Source of the DNA: Lewinellaceae bacterium
GTDB taxonomy: Bacteria > Bacteroidota > Bacteroidia > Chitinophagales > Saprospiraceae
Direction: 5' to 3'
NCBI GenBank assembly: GCA_020636445.1
Contig: JACJXV010000016.1
Location: 12,366 to 76,365, forward strand
DNA: 64,000 nucleotides
Positions within the stretch are counted from its first letter, which is position 1; each line of letters starts with the position of its first letter. The position numbers and the translations under genes are program-made. Shown here piece after piece: positions 8,721-18,000 of the stretch. The notes beneath the pieces are model-generated. The model had not been told where the DNA came from. It saw nothing but the letters and a program-made list of their open reading frames with translations, and ran no database searches.

Positions 8721-8942
8721 TTAATTATAAAGGAATAATCTTGCCGCATAAATTTTATGCCGATTTTTGTGGTCATGGATAAGATTATTTTAGAGATAAA
8801 GGCGGTACAAGTAATTTCGGATGAATTTATTGCTCAGGCAATAAATTATTTGAAAGTTTCTAATAATCGACTCGCTTTGATAGCGAATTTTGGGGGAATT
8901 AAAATTGCAGTATAAACGCATTGTACTATGATTTTAGCAGTC

Positions 8943-9149
8943 ACAACTGCATGAATGAGATAATTATTCGTGCACTAGTGGCGAAAAAAGTAAAATGTAG
9001 AGAAATACATAAAGCCACGAATGCACGAATGAATAGCAACAAATATGAAAGTTATTCGCGCATTAGAGGCCAAGAAATAAGGGATGAACTTAAAGCCACG
9101 AATGTACGAATGAATAGCAAAACGAAAATCATTCGTGCATTCGTGGCCT
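8943..9149. repeat. downstream cluster of GCCACGAAT palindromes
   Basis: Three further members of the repeat seen at 7499-7670. One is half-decayed (right arm ATTCGTGCACTAGTGGC, 8965-8981). One has left arm 9014-9030 and a degenerate right arm 9053-9070. One is nearly perfect, 9095-9111 against 9131-9147. Spacers contain the same GAATAGCAA...ATATGAAA words as the upstream copies. They lie directly after the GxxExxY pseudogene and before the sialidase gene, so the gene is bracketed on both sides. Confidence 0.88.
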
Positions 9150-9221
9150 AAAAGAAGAAATCCGTTCGCATTAACAGTAGTGTTTTGTTCTTAATTTATT
9201 GATTTGTAAATTATTAGACAT

Positions 9222-10325
9222 ATGATTCTATTGTCTGTGTTCGCGGGGATTCTTTTTTTAGCAACCAGCAATGGGTATATAAAGGAAGAGCCCCCGGTGT
9301 TTAAGTCATTATTTGATACTACAATGAAGCCAGAGGTAGCTTGCTTCAGAATACCAGCCATGGTCACAGCGCCCAATGGTGATCTGATTGCCGCAATCGA
9401 TGAACGGGTACCTTCCTGTGGAGATCTGAGAGGGAACAAGGACATTAACATTGTAATTCGCCGAAGTAAAGACCAGGGAGAAACCTGGTCATCCATCGAG
9501 TCGGTAGTCGATTACCCCATCGGTCAATCAGCATCCGACCCTTCCATGATTGTTGATTACGTTACCGGTACCGTTTTCCTTTTTTATAATTTCATGGACC
9601 TGGAACAGGGCAAAGATATATACTACCTTAAGTTAGTCAAGAGTACAGATGATGGGGCAACGTGGAGTTCGCCGATAGACATAACAACACAGATCTCCAA
9701 GCCGGAATGGCATAAGGATTTTAAATTCATTACCTCAGGAAGGGGGATACAAACCTCTTCGGGAAAGTTGTTGCATACCTTGGTGAGTTTGGATCATGGA
9801 CTTCATCTTTTTGCCAGTGACGATCATGGGGAAAACTGGTACCTACTGGACACTCCAATTATCCCTGGCGATGAGTCAAAGATTGTTGAGTTGGAGAATG
9901 GTACCTGGATGATTAATAGCCGGGTGAATAACCAAGGCCTGCGCTTCGTCCATACCTCGACAGATCAGGGGGCGAGCTGGTTATCCAGGCCCGATTCCTC
10001 CCTGATTGATCCGGGCTGCAATGCTAGCTTTATCCGCTATACCTCAGTAAAAGCGGGGGCAGATAAAAACCGACTTCTTTTTTCCAACGCAAAAATGCAA
10101 TCGGGCCGGATGAACATGACTGTGCGCCTTAGCTATGATGAAGGTAAGACCTGGACAGCAGGAAAAACAATTTATCCGGGCGGCGCAGCCTATTCGTCCA
10201 TGACTATACTCGCCAACGGAGATATTGGATTGTTCTTTGAAAAAGATAACTATCAGGAAAACGTGTTTGTCCGATTTGATCTGGCCTGGCTAACCGACGG
10301 GAAAGATCACTACAGTAACAAGTAA
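9222..10325 (+). CDS. exo-alpha-sialidase (BNR-repeat, GH33-like)
   Basis: 367 residues with an N-terminal export signal (ILLSVFAGILFLATSNGYI). FRIPAMVTAPNGDLIAAID contains the Arg-Ile-Pro motif whose Arg belongs to the sialic-acid-binding triad, and DLRGNKDINIVIRR supplies the likely acid/base Asp region. Five Asp-box repeats mark the six-bladed propeller: SKDQGETW, STDDGATW, SDDHGENW, STDQGASW, SYDEGKTW. The family removes terminal sialic acids from glycans. It starts a same-strand group with a propeller lipoprotein (73 bp away) and a fucosidase (88 bp further), suggesting joint attack on host-type or extracellular glycoconjugates. A weak promoter-like TTG (9185-9187), 19-bp spacer and TAAATTAT (9207-9214) lies just upstream. 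No T9SS tail is seen. Confidence 0.9.
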   Translation: MILLSVFAGILFLATSNGYIKEEPPVFKSLFDTTMKPEVACFRIPAMVTAPNGDLIAAIDERVPSCGDLRGNKDINIVIRRSKDQGETWSSIESVVDYPIGQSASDPSMIVDYVTGTVFLFYNFMDLEQGKDIYYLKLVKSTDDGATWSSPIDITTQISKPEWHKDFKFITSGRGIQTSSGKLLHTLVSLDHGLHLFASDDHGENWYLLDTPIIPGDESKIVELENGTWMINSRVNNQGLRFVHTSTDQGASWLSRPDSSLIDPGCNASFIRYTSVKAGADKNRLLFSNAKMQSGRMNMTVRLSYDEGKTWTAGKTIYPGGAAYSSMTILANGDIGLFFEKDNYQENVFVRFDLAWLTDGKDHYSNK

Positions 10326-10397
10326 TGGCTGATGACAGCATTTGAATAGTCTTTCCTAATAGCGGAAAACAAAAAAATAACCTAGTCAAACCAACCA

Positions 10398-11534
10398 ATG
10401 AACTTCGGAACTACCTGCAATCATGCTTTACTCTTGCTGAGTTTGCCGCTTTTCCTCCTGGCTTGCCACGAAGTACGGCCCAATAGCACCCCTGAAAAGC
10501 AGGATTCCCAACCACAGCCCTCTATTGCAATCGCTACTGGTGACACGGTAGCAACCCTGGGCCCAGGGGTCAGGGGCGTTTTCCAGGATAGTAATGAGCA
10601 ATATTGGTTCGGTGGGGGTAATGATGGGGTGTATAAATATGATGGAAAAAGCCTGGTGCTGTTTACAACAAACGATGGCTTATGCAGTAATGCAATTATC
10701 GGGATGCAGGAAGATCAAAAGGGGAATATGTACTTTGAGACCCAGGAAGGGATCAGTAAGTTCGACGGACAAATGTTTACCACATTACCCCTGATCAATA
10801 ACGATCCTTCCCGCAATGAATGGAAATTAACCCCTGATGATCTATGGTTCAGTATGGGCTGGGATAAAAGCGGACCCTATCGCTATGATGGACACTATTT
10901 ACACCCACTAGTCTTTCCTGAAACCCGGCAAGAGGCTGAATATTGGATGTTTAACCCCAATGCATCCTACCGCCCGAATGGCATTTACACCATATATAAA
11001 GATAGTCAGGGAGCCATGTGGTTTGGCACAGCATCTCTTGGCGTATATCGTTTTGATGGGCAATCCGTACGCTGGTTGTATGAAAAACAATTAACCGAAA
11101 CACCTGCCGGGGGGGAATTTGGTATCCGCTCTATTATTGAAGATGCTGAAGGCTATTTCTGGTTTTGTAATACCGAATATCGCTACGAAATCCTGCCGAA
11201 TAGTTCAGCAAAAAAGAATACCAGCCAACTACCTTATACCCGGAAAACCGGAATTGGCCATCCTGTAAGGCATAACGAGCAGTACTTTCCTTACTTTATG
11301 TCGGTTATAGCGGATGACAATGGTGATTTGTGGATGGTTTCGTACGATGAAGGGGTCTGGCGCAATACCGGAAAAGAACTCATCCATTACCCGATTAAGG
11401 ACGGTGATGCCAATGTTTTACTGTATTCCATTTACCAGGACAAGCAAGGTACGCTCTGGGTAACTTCCCAGCAAAATGGACTATATCAGTACAACGGAAA
11501 GACGTTTATCCCTTTTACCTTACCCCTGGGATAG
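10398..11534 (+). CDS. propeller-repeat lipoprotein (two-component-regulator-propeller type)
   Basis: 378 residues. The N-terminus is a lipoprotein signal with FLLACHE (Cys at about 23). The body is built of repeats of the kind found in periplasmic sensor domains of hybrid two-component regulators: VFQDSNEQYWFGGGNDGVYK, MQEDQKGNMYFETQEGISKF, IYKDSQGAMWFGTASLGVYR, IIEDAEGYFWFCNTEYRYE, VIADDNGDLWMVSYDEGVWR and IYQDKQGTLWVTSQQNGLYQ. Each has the D-x-x-G-x-x-W-F/V core. No kinase, HTH or enzyme domain follows, so it is a detached propeller anchored in the envelope. Placed between sialidase and fucosidase genes, it could bind a glycan or partner protein; that is inference. Confidence 0.82.
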   Translation: MNFGTTCNHALLLLSLPLFLLACHEVRPNSTPEKQDSQPQPSIAIATGDTVATLGPGVRGVFQDSNEQYWFGGGNDGVYKYDGKSLVLFTTNDGLCSNAIIGMQEDQKGNMYFETQEGISKFDGQMFTTLPLINNDPSRNEWKLTPDDLWFSMGWDKSGPYRYDGHYLHPLVFPETRQEAEYWMFNPNASYRPNGIYTIYKDSQGAMWFGTASLGVYRFDGQSVRWLYEKQLTETPAGGEFGIRSIIEDAEGYFWFCNTEYRYEILPNSSAKKNTSQLPYTRKTGIGHPVRHNEQYFPYFMSVIADDNGDLWMVSYDEGVWRNTGKELIHYPIKDGDANVLLYSIYQDKQGTLWVTSQQNGLYQYNGKTFIPFTLPLG

Positions 11535-11622
11535 GCTGAGCGGCTCCCTTTTACAGCTTGAAGTGACTATTGATGCAATCGCGATACGCTTTATAACTAT
11601 TTAAAAAACAATAGCAACGGAC

Positions 11623-12963
11623 ATGATAAAAAACAGCAATTCCTTCATTATGCTATGTCTGGTCATGCTTCTACCTTTTTTCCAGGTAGCTGCCCAGGAT
11701 TTGACTGGCGACGAAGTGAAATCACTGGAAAAATATAGTGCGATTAAAGGGGCACATGGGATTGTTGTTCCCGGGCTAAAGCTTTCTGAGGAACAAATGA
11801 AATGGTGGCAGGATGCCAAGTTTGGCATGTTTATCCATTGGGGGTTATATGCCATTGAAGGCAAAGGGGAATGGGCAATGTTCAATAATAAAATCCCGGC
11901 GGAGGAATATGCGAAGCTTGCGGAGACCTTCAATCCGCAGCATTTCGACGCCAATCAATGGGCAAAAGTGGCCAAAGAGGCAGGCATGCAGTATATGGTA
12001 TTAACCGCCCGGCATCACGATGGTTTTGCCCTCTGGGACAGTCCGTCCAGCTATGGAGATTTTACCAGTTATACGACAGCGGCTCATCGGGATTTTGTGA
12101 AAGAATACACGGAAGCCTGTCGCGACGTTGGTCTGGGTGTTGGCCTTTATTACTCACCTATGGATTGGCGTTTTCCAGGGTATTTCAAACCCCTCGAGCT
12201 TGCTGAAAATGCCGCTTTGATGAAGAAACAAGGCTATGGGCAAGTAGAGGAATTAATGAAAAATTACGGCGAGATCGATATCCTCTGGTATGATGGCGGA
12301 TGGCTGGCACATTCCGGCAGTGATGCCGACGCCGCCTGGTTTTGGGAGCCCGATAAGTTGAACACGATGGTACGCAGCTATCAACCCGATGTAGTGGTTA
12401 GTCCGCGATCGGGCTGGGAAGGCGATTTTCAATGTAATGAAGGCCGCAAGCCCATAACGGGCCCTATTATTCCTACGCCCTGGGAAAAATGCCTGAACCT
12501 CAATCAAACCAGTTGGGGGTATAACCCGAAACAAAACCTGATGTCGTTGAAGGATATTATTGTCATGCTGGTCAATACCGTCGACCGGGGTGGCAATATG
12601 TTGCTGAATGTGGGGCCTGATGCACAGGGCGTCATTCCCGCTACCCATATCGAACGGTTAAAAGAGGTGGGTGACTGGCTACAGCAATACGGCGAAAGCA
12701 TTTACGGTACCCGTCCCGGGCCTTTCGAGCCAATAGATAATGTGTACGGGACGGTCCAAAAAGGCAATCAGATCTTTGTTCACCTTCTTGAAGTTCCGGA
12801 AACCTTACAACTTCCACCGCTGAACAAAAAGGTTGTTGCCTGCAAGCAAATGCCTTTTGGTACGGCATTGAACTTTGCGCAAAATGAAAACGGCATCACC
12901 GTTTTCCTGAACAACCTCAACCCTGACCCCATTGTGGGTACCTTGGTTTTGGAAGTGGAGTAA
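11623..12963 (+). CDS. alpha-L-fucosidase, GH29
   Basis: 446 residues with a signal peptide ending near VAAQ (residue 25). GH29 hallmarks occur in order: WWQDAKFGMFIHWGLYA, YMVLTARHHDGFALWDS, GVGLYYSPMDW, and ILWYDGGW, where Asp224 is the expected catalytic nucleophile. TSWGY and MLLNVGPDAQGVIP close the barrel. A C-terminal beta domain (about 350-446) follows. The enzyme hydrolyses terminal alpha-L-fucose from glycans with retention. It is the third gene of the sialidase-propeller-fucosidase group. It is shorter than large multidomain GH29 enzymes and lacks a T9SS tail, so periplasmic location is likely. Confidence 0.93.
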   Translation: MIKNSNSFIMLCLVMLLPFFQVAAQDLTGDEVKSLEKYSAIKGAHGIVVPGLKLSEEQMKWWQDAKFGMFIHWGLYAIEGKGEWAMFNNKIPAEEYAKLAETFNPQHFDANQWAKVAKEAGMQYMVLTARHHDGFALWDSPSSYGDFTSYTTAAHRDFVKEYTEACRDVGLGVGLYYSPMDWRFPGYFKPLELAENAALMKKQGYGQVEELMKNYGEIDILWYDGGWLAHSGSDADAAWFWEPDKLNTMVRSYQPDVVVSPRSGWEGDFQCNEGRKPITGPIIPTPWEKCLNLNQTSWGYNPKQNLMSLKDIIVMLVNTVDRGGNMLLNVGPDAQGVIPATHIERLKEVGDWLQQYGESIYGTRPGPFEPIDNVYGTVQKGNQIFVHLLEVPETLQLPPLNKKVVACKQMPFGTALNFAQNENGITVFLNNLNPDPIVGTLVLEVE

Positions 12964-13024
12964 TGTTAGAAGGGGTACAAACAGTTGAAAGCAATTCGGT
13001 TATCAAATACCCGTTGTCAGGAAC

Positions 13025-13327
13025 ATGGAAGCAAATCAATTAAAAACCGAACTGGAAGCCGAATTCCCGGAATACCACTTCTTCCTGAGAAATACCATTT
13101 ATGGGAAGTGTATTGTCGCTCAAAAAACGTCTTTAAATGGTGCCTATATCTTCATCCGGAAAAACAAAGTAATTGTGGCGCCAGAAGTTCCAGCTTTGAA
13201 AATGCGGATGCTCCTGGGAGCTGGTGCGGTATTTTTAAGAATGTTCCGTCGTGATTTCACTGAACCTGCGCAAAGGATAATGGCATTTCTTCAAAGGAAA
13301 GAGATTCGGGTTAAAATGAGGAAATAA
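13025..13327 (+). CDS. small hypothetical protein
   Basis: 100 residues, not recognised. It begins MEANQLKTELEAEFPEYHFF and ends in a basic tail (KEIRVKMRK). A central mixed stretch (KVIVAPEVPALKMRMLLGAG) could be strand-turn-helix. It lies 61 bp after the fucosidase on the same strand. Codon use looks ordinary, and the frame is complete with an ATG. An overlapping alternative frame from 12985 gives a less protein-like translation, so I prefer this one. Confidence 0.55.
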   Translation: MEANQLKTELEAEFPEYHFFLRNTIYGKCIVAQKTSLNGAYIFIRKNKVIVAPEVPALKMRMLLGAGAVFLRMFRRDFTEPAQRIMAFLQRKEIRVKMRK

Positions 13328-13664
13328 AAATAGTTTTGAGCTTGTTCAGGAACCTGAATATACGGATTACAAGATCAACGGCTAATTTCTGAATTGGGTA
13401 AATCTGTAATAACCACTCCTAAATCGGATAGTCAGATCAAGTCGTAGTTATTACAGATAAATTGTCAACAAACGGCAAGTTTTGTACCATCCTGCGTTAG
13501 GTTTTTTCATGATGATGCGATTGACCTATGGCCCAGGAGGCGTATCGTGGATTGAAAAAGGACAATATACCTGAAGGTTTTAAATTGTAGAGCTTCGAAA
13601 GCAGGCTTCTGAAAAGGGCGAACCACTGCAGGGGCTTAAAGTAAAATAGATCAAAAAAATCAGG
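13328..13664. other. intergenic, no supported feature
   Basis: 337 bp. A short open stretch after ATG at about 13525 (MAQEAYRGLKKDNIPEGFKL then stop) could be a gene remnant but is too short to support. No repeat, hairpin terminator or RNA gene is apparent. Confidence 0.4.
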
Positions 13665-14669
13665 TTGACAACGAAAAAGCGAAAGAGAAAAAAGAAGTCG
13701 GCAGGTATTAACCTGACGCCCTTTGTAATAATAGTTGGGTTAATAGGACTAGCTTTGACTTTTTACATTGGCTACCGAGCTTCCATAAGCGACAGAAAGC
13801 TGTTTTCTGTTAGCTTAATTGCCTTATTTGCAGGACTTCTTTTTGAAAGTTTTCGGGTGTCGGGCCATTGGAAAACAGTTATTGGAATTTTTATTGGAGC
13901 TTATTTTTTTAGCCTGACAAGTTTCCTGCCCGGGAAGAATGAACGACATTATGATTTTGAAAGCCATATCGAAAAATGGCCCTATGTCTTTCTGTTTATG
14001 TTTGCGTTGATTTTTGGAGTTATCTATCAAAAGAGAGTTACCGCAAAACTTACGGAAGGAATTACGTTACTTCTCTCGGTTTCAATGATATATTGGGTAA
14101 TTGACTACGGATTTCTGAACTTCCATCATTGGTTTTCAATTTCCTTGATTATCACTGGGTTGTTGCTTTCAATTTTTTCGATAGTTCATGCTTTGACCTA
14201 TATCCAACTGTCCAAAACGAATAGGCTAGTCTTAAGTATCTGGAGTACAGCTATCATGGTTGTATTTGCTTTTGATAATATCTTTCGGGTATTTACGAAT
14301 CCTGCTATTGAAAATTCAAGTTTTTTAGTGGATAGGCTATACATTGGTCTTCAATACTTTTTTTTGGGCGTTTCAGCTATTTATATCCTGCAAAACATCA
14401 TGTTGCTAGTCGCTTTTTTACCCAGCAGAAATGGCAACTACCGACAAGAATTAAAAGAAACCAAAGAAGAGCACATTAACCGGTATGCTACTGAACAAGT
14501 CAGTATTAGACATTCCCTGTTCGCGATTGTTTTTATTGGAACCGTTTACGGACTGAACCATCAGTATCAACTATTGCCAAGACATACGATGATCTGGCTG
14601 GTTTTTTTCACCTTTCCCTTAATTTCACAATTGCCGAAATTAATAAACAGGCGAAAAAAATACCGCTAA
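13665..14669 (+). CDS. multi-spanning membrane protein, unknown function
   Basis: 334 residues from a TTG start preceded by AAAAAAATCAGG. A strongly basic N-terminus (TTKKRKRKKKS) is followed by about seven to nine hydrophobic helices, for example LTPFVIIVGLIGLALTFYIG, LIALFAGLLFESF, WPYVFLFMFALIFGVIY and FSISLIITGLLLSIFSIVHA. A hydrophilic segment RQELKETKEEHINRYATEQ splits the last helices. I recognise no family. AT content is visibly higher than in the surrounding glycan genes, which could mean separate acquisition. Confidence 0.7.
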   Translation: MTTKKRKRKKKSAGINLTPFVIIVGLIGLALTFYIGYRASISDRKLFSVSLIALFAGLLFESFRVSGHWKTVIGIFIGAYFFSLTSFLPGKNERHYDFESHIEKWPYVFLFMFALIFGVIYQKRVTAKLTEGITLLLSVSMIYWVIDYGFLNFHHWFSISLIITGLLLSIFSIVHALTYIQLSKTNRLVLSIWSTAIMVVFAFDNIFRVFTNPAIENSSFLVDRLYIGLQYFFLGVSAIYILQNIMLLVAFLPSRNGNYRQELKETKEEHINRYATEQVSIRHSLFAIVFIGTVYGLNHQYQLLPRHTMIWLVFFTFPLISQLPKLINRRKKYR

Positions 14670-15063
14670 AAACTGCCTGAAAAACATTACCCCTAATTCA
14701 TTCCCCCCGTAAGGTTGCCGCTTGTTTCGATCGACTATGCCCGGCAGGCTATGGGAGCCATTCCCTGGCGTCTTTGGGCTAGTAAGGTATTCAGGCACTG
14801 TTCACTGCTTCGTGATTTTTTCCACCGATTACCACCGATTACCACTGATTTAGCAAATACTATTCAAATCTGCCAACTGCATCCAAGGACTGCCCACTGC
14901 CCACTGCTTCAGTAGGTGAAATCGTTCAGGGGTTTATTTGCCTGATTTGCCCCCCCCAAGTGGATTATATCCCCCCTACAAACCCTGCGGCATCCTGTAC
15001 CTTTCGTGGAAAGAAGAATATTATTTCCTGCACATTCCATCACCGAGAATAAAACCGTATCCA
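14670..15063. other. intergenic with short tandem words
   Basis: About 390 bp. It contains ACCGATT triplet repeats (CACCGATTACCACCGATTACC, about 14823-14850) and CCACTGCCCACTGC repeats (about 14889-14908). The frame of the downstream hydrolase is open back to 14938, but that extension has no signal peptide and a C-rich run, so I treat it as non-coding. Confidence 0.45.
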
Positions 15064-18000
15064 ATGAAGAAAATGCTTCCCTTTATCTTGTTTATTTTTA
15101 TCACTCAGGTAGCTACCCTGCAGGCGCAGAATCAGGGTGCGACGCCTTGTAACTTCTGCAGTCAATACTTGTATTGGACGGGCGAGGTAGATAATGACTT
15201 TTTTAATGAAGACAACTGGCGGATAGCCGTTCAGAAGCCTTCGGCACCTAATGTGCCTAACTCGCCCCAGACAACACCTGGGCAGGTGCCATCGGCCAAG
15301 CCATATTGTTTGCCCGGGGCGAATAAACTGAATTACCAGATCTGCCTGAACACGCCCGATCTGGACAAAGACAAGCACCCAAAGACGGGTACGCTCGAGC
15401 CAGGACAGGCCATTCAGTACAACCTGTATGCCAGTACTGCCACCATTGTGGCAAATGGGGTAATCACGTTTGATGCCGCAGATAAGGGCTTCACGATGAA
15501 TCACGTAGATATGGAGGTCAATAGCCCGGTCGCGCAGGGAATCCTGTCTATCGATGGGGGATCAACCGTACGCCTGACTAGTGCCAATGCCCTGGGGGCA
15601 AATGCAGCTATCAATCTGCTGGATGCGGCTTCCTGGGTGTACTTTCTGCAGGACAACCCGGAGGAGTTATTAGGGACTCCGGCCAGTTTGCGGGTCGATG
15701 ATGCCACGGGAATGGTTGATCAAAACTTGCGTATCAACCAGTATTATCAGCAAGGAGCCCTGGTGCGGAAGCGGGATTTGACATATACGCCCTTAACCAT
15801 TTATTCCGGCGCTTCCGGGAGTGGGTCATCTGCCGCGCTGGTCGAATCTACCATTTATGCAGGCGGTGGTATTCCGGGGGGAATGAATAATCAGGTCAGT
15901 TCTTTTGTGCTGAAGCGGGGGTATATGGTCACCCTGGCGATCCAGGATAATGGTACCGGAAAAAGCAAAGTATATATTGCTTCGGAAGCAGACCTCACGG
16001 TGGATGTCTTGCCGGCTGCCTTGCAAGGGAACGTTAGTTTCATTCGGGTGCTCCCCTGGAATTGGGTCACTAAAAAGGGAACCGGTGGCTTGATTAACGG
16101 ACTCGATGCCGGTTGGTTCTACAACTGGGGGAATGGGGCCACGGCACAACCTAATCAGGATTATGTGCCAATGGCCTGGGGTGCTGGAGCTGCGTCTCCT
16201 GCGAGCTTGAACCAGGTAATTCAAAAGGAAAAAGCTACCCACTTGCTGGGCTTTAATGAATCGGACAACTGTAACGACCAATCGGGGCAATTTAATAACC
16301 TTTGCGAGCCAGAAGTGGCGGTAGCTTATTATGAAAACTTAATGCGCACCGGACTGCGGTTGGGTACACCGGCACCCCGCGAAAACGGACCGACGACCTG
16401 GCTAAAGGAATTCGCCAGGCTGGCCAAAGAGCGGGATGTACGCTTTGATTTTGTGGCGGTTCACTGGTATGATTGGGGTTCTAATCCGGCGAATTCACCG
16501 AATGCCGATCCGGTGCAGGTATTTAACCGGTTCAAGGCCTACCTGGCTAACGTTCACGCCATCTATGGTCTGCCGATCTGGATTACGGAATTCAACGCCA
16601 ATCCCAACCGGGAGAACAGCGTTCACGCTGCCTTTCTTGAACTCGCTTTACCCTACCTGGAACAGCTGGATTATGTAGAGCGCTACGCCTTTTTCCAGCC
16701 TAATCCGCAATATGCCAGCAATGTAGTTTCTCCATCCAACTACTACGATACCAATGGTGCCATTACCAATATCGGGATTATTTACCGGGATCAAACATCC
16801 ACTCCGTCCATTCCGGAAGCTTCGATGGCGGCTCCCAACAACCTGGAAGGGATGGATCTGCCTTATGTAGAGGTACCTGCGGATATTATGGCTTTTGAAG
16901 CGGAATGTGGCTTGTACAAGGGCAACCAGTGGGAAATCAAAGAAGACTTACTGGCTTCCAATGAAAGATATATTCAGGCTAACACTTCTGCCGTGGGGGC
17001 AACGGGGCTAGCCCAGCAAACACACTTTGAGTTTGAGAGTGAGCAGAATGAAACGCTCCGCCTATGGGTGCGGCTGCGGACAGTTTCGGGTGCCAATGGT
17101 TCCCTGAAAATCAGTATGGATGGGGGAGCGTCGGCGACCATCGGAGGCATGAATGCCGGAGACTTTACCTGGTTCCGGATTCCTCGTTATTACACCGTTG
17201 GTACTGGCAAACATCGTTTAACGATCACGTATGCAAACGGAGGTACGCAACTGGATAAGCTGGCGCTGGTCAATAGCAGCGCGGCCATTGAACTGGCCCC
17301 GGATGCAGGGAATACGGCCTGCATCTTACCCGATGGAGGCTGGGGGATTGTCGACAATCCAACTATCTATTGGTTAGAAGGCGAAACGCCTGCCCAGGCA
17401 GGGGCAGAATGGGAGATTGGCACCAGTAGTTCGGCTATCGGCGGCCAATTCATCCAGCCCATCGCAGGGGTAAGTGCGATAAGCACACCTCCGGGGGCTG
17501 CGGGTATAGCTACCTATACCGTTGAAGTGGCCAACGACGATGAATTTAATATCTGGGGCAAAGTACAAGCCTTATCCCCTGATGCGGGTGCATTCTGGTT
17601 TAGTGTGGATGGTGAGCCCTTCCGGAAATGGGATGGCCTTGAAAACATTGCGTACGAATGGAAGTGGACCAAGTTTCATTTTAGTGAAGGTTCGGTGAAC
17701 CGTCCGTTCACCTATTTCCTCTCGGCAGGTTCGCATACGATCGAGTTAGCCTATTCCGAGGCAGGTGCCAAACTGGACCGCCTGGCAGTGGCCAGCACTT
17801 CCCTGAATCCGGCCAGCGTGGACCCGGATGTATTGTTACCCAACCCGGTCCTGGATTTTGAAGCGGAAAACGCCGTTATCCTGGGTACTGCGACTATCGT
17901 CAACTGCGGCAGTTCTTCAAACGGGAAACAAGTAAATATGGGCACGGCGACCAGTAATGGTGTTCGGTTTGCCAATGTGGCTGTACCCATTGGGGGGGCA

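Larger units (their letters stand above)
7684..8915 (+). pseudogene. GxxExxY protein gene, frameshifted and IS-interrupted
   Basis: The N-terminal part (7684-7815) encodes MNEIIYKEESYRIIGLCMEV and GAGFLEIVYKDALEYEFKK, containing the G-F-L-E-I-V-Y signature. A one-base loss near 7811-7818 shifts the frame; in the next frame IPYEREKQYEV follows. At 7849-7851 an IS5-type element is inserted. After it the gene resumes (8721 onward) as NYKGIILPHKFYADF, meets a second frameshift in a run of five T near 8764-8768, and finishes as VVMDKIILEIKAV...NYLKVSN...ANFGGIKIAV, stop 8913-8915. Removing the element and one TTA copy joins GAA-GTT-AAT-TAT (E-V-N-Y), the expected family sequence. The intact protein would be about 125 aa, the usual length. 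GxxExxY proteins are related to PD-(D/E)XK nucleases and have no known role. Confidence 0.9.
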
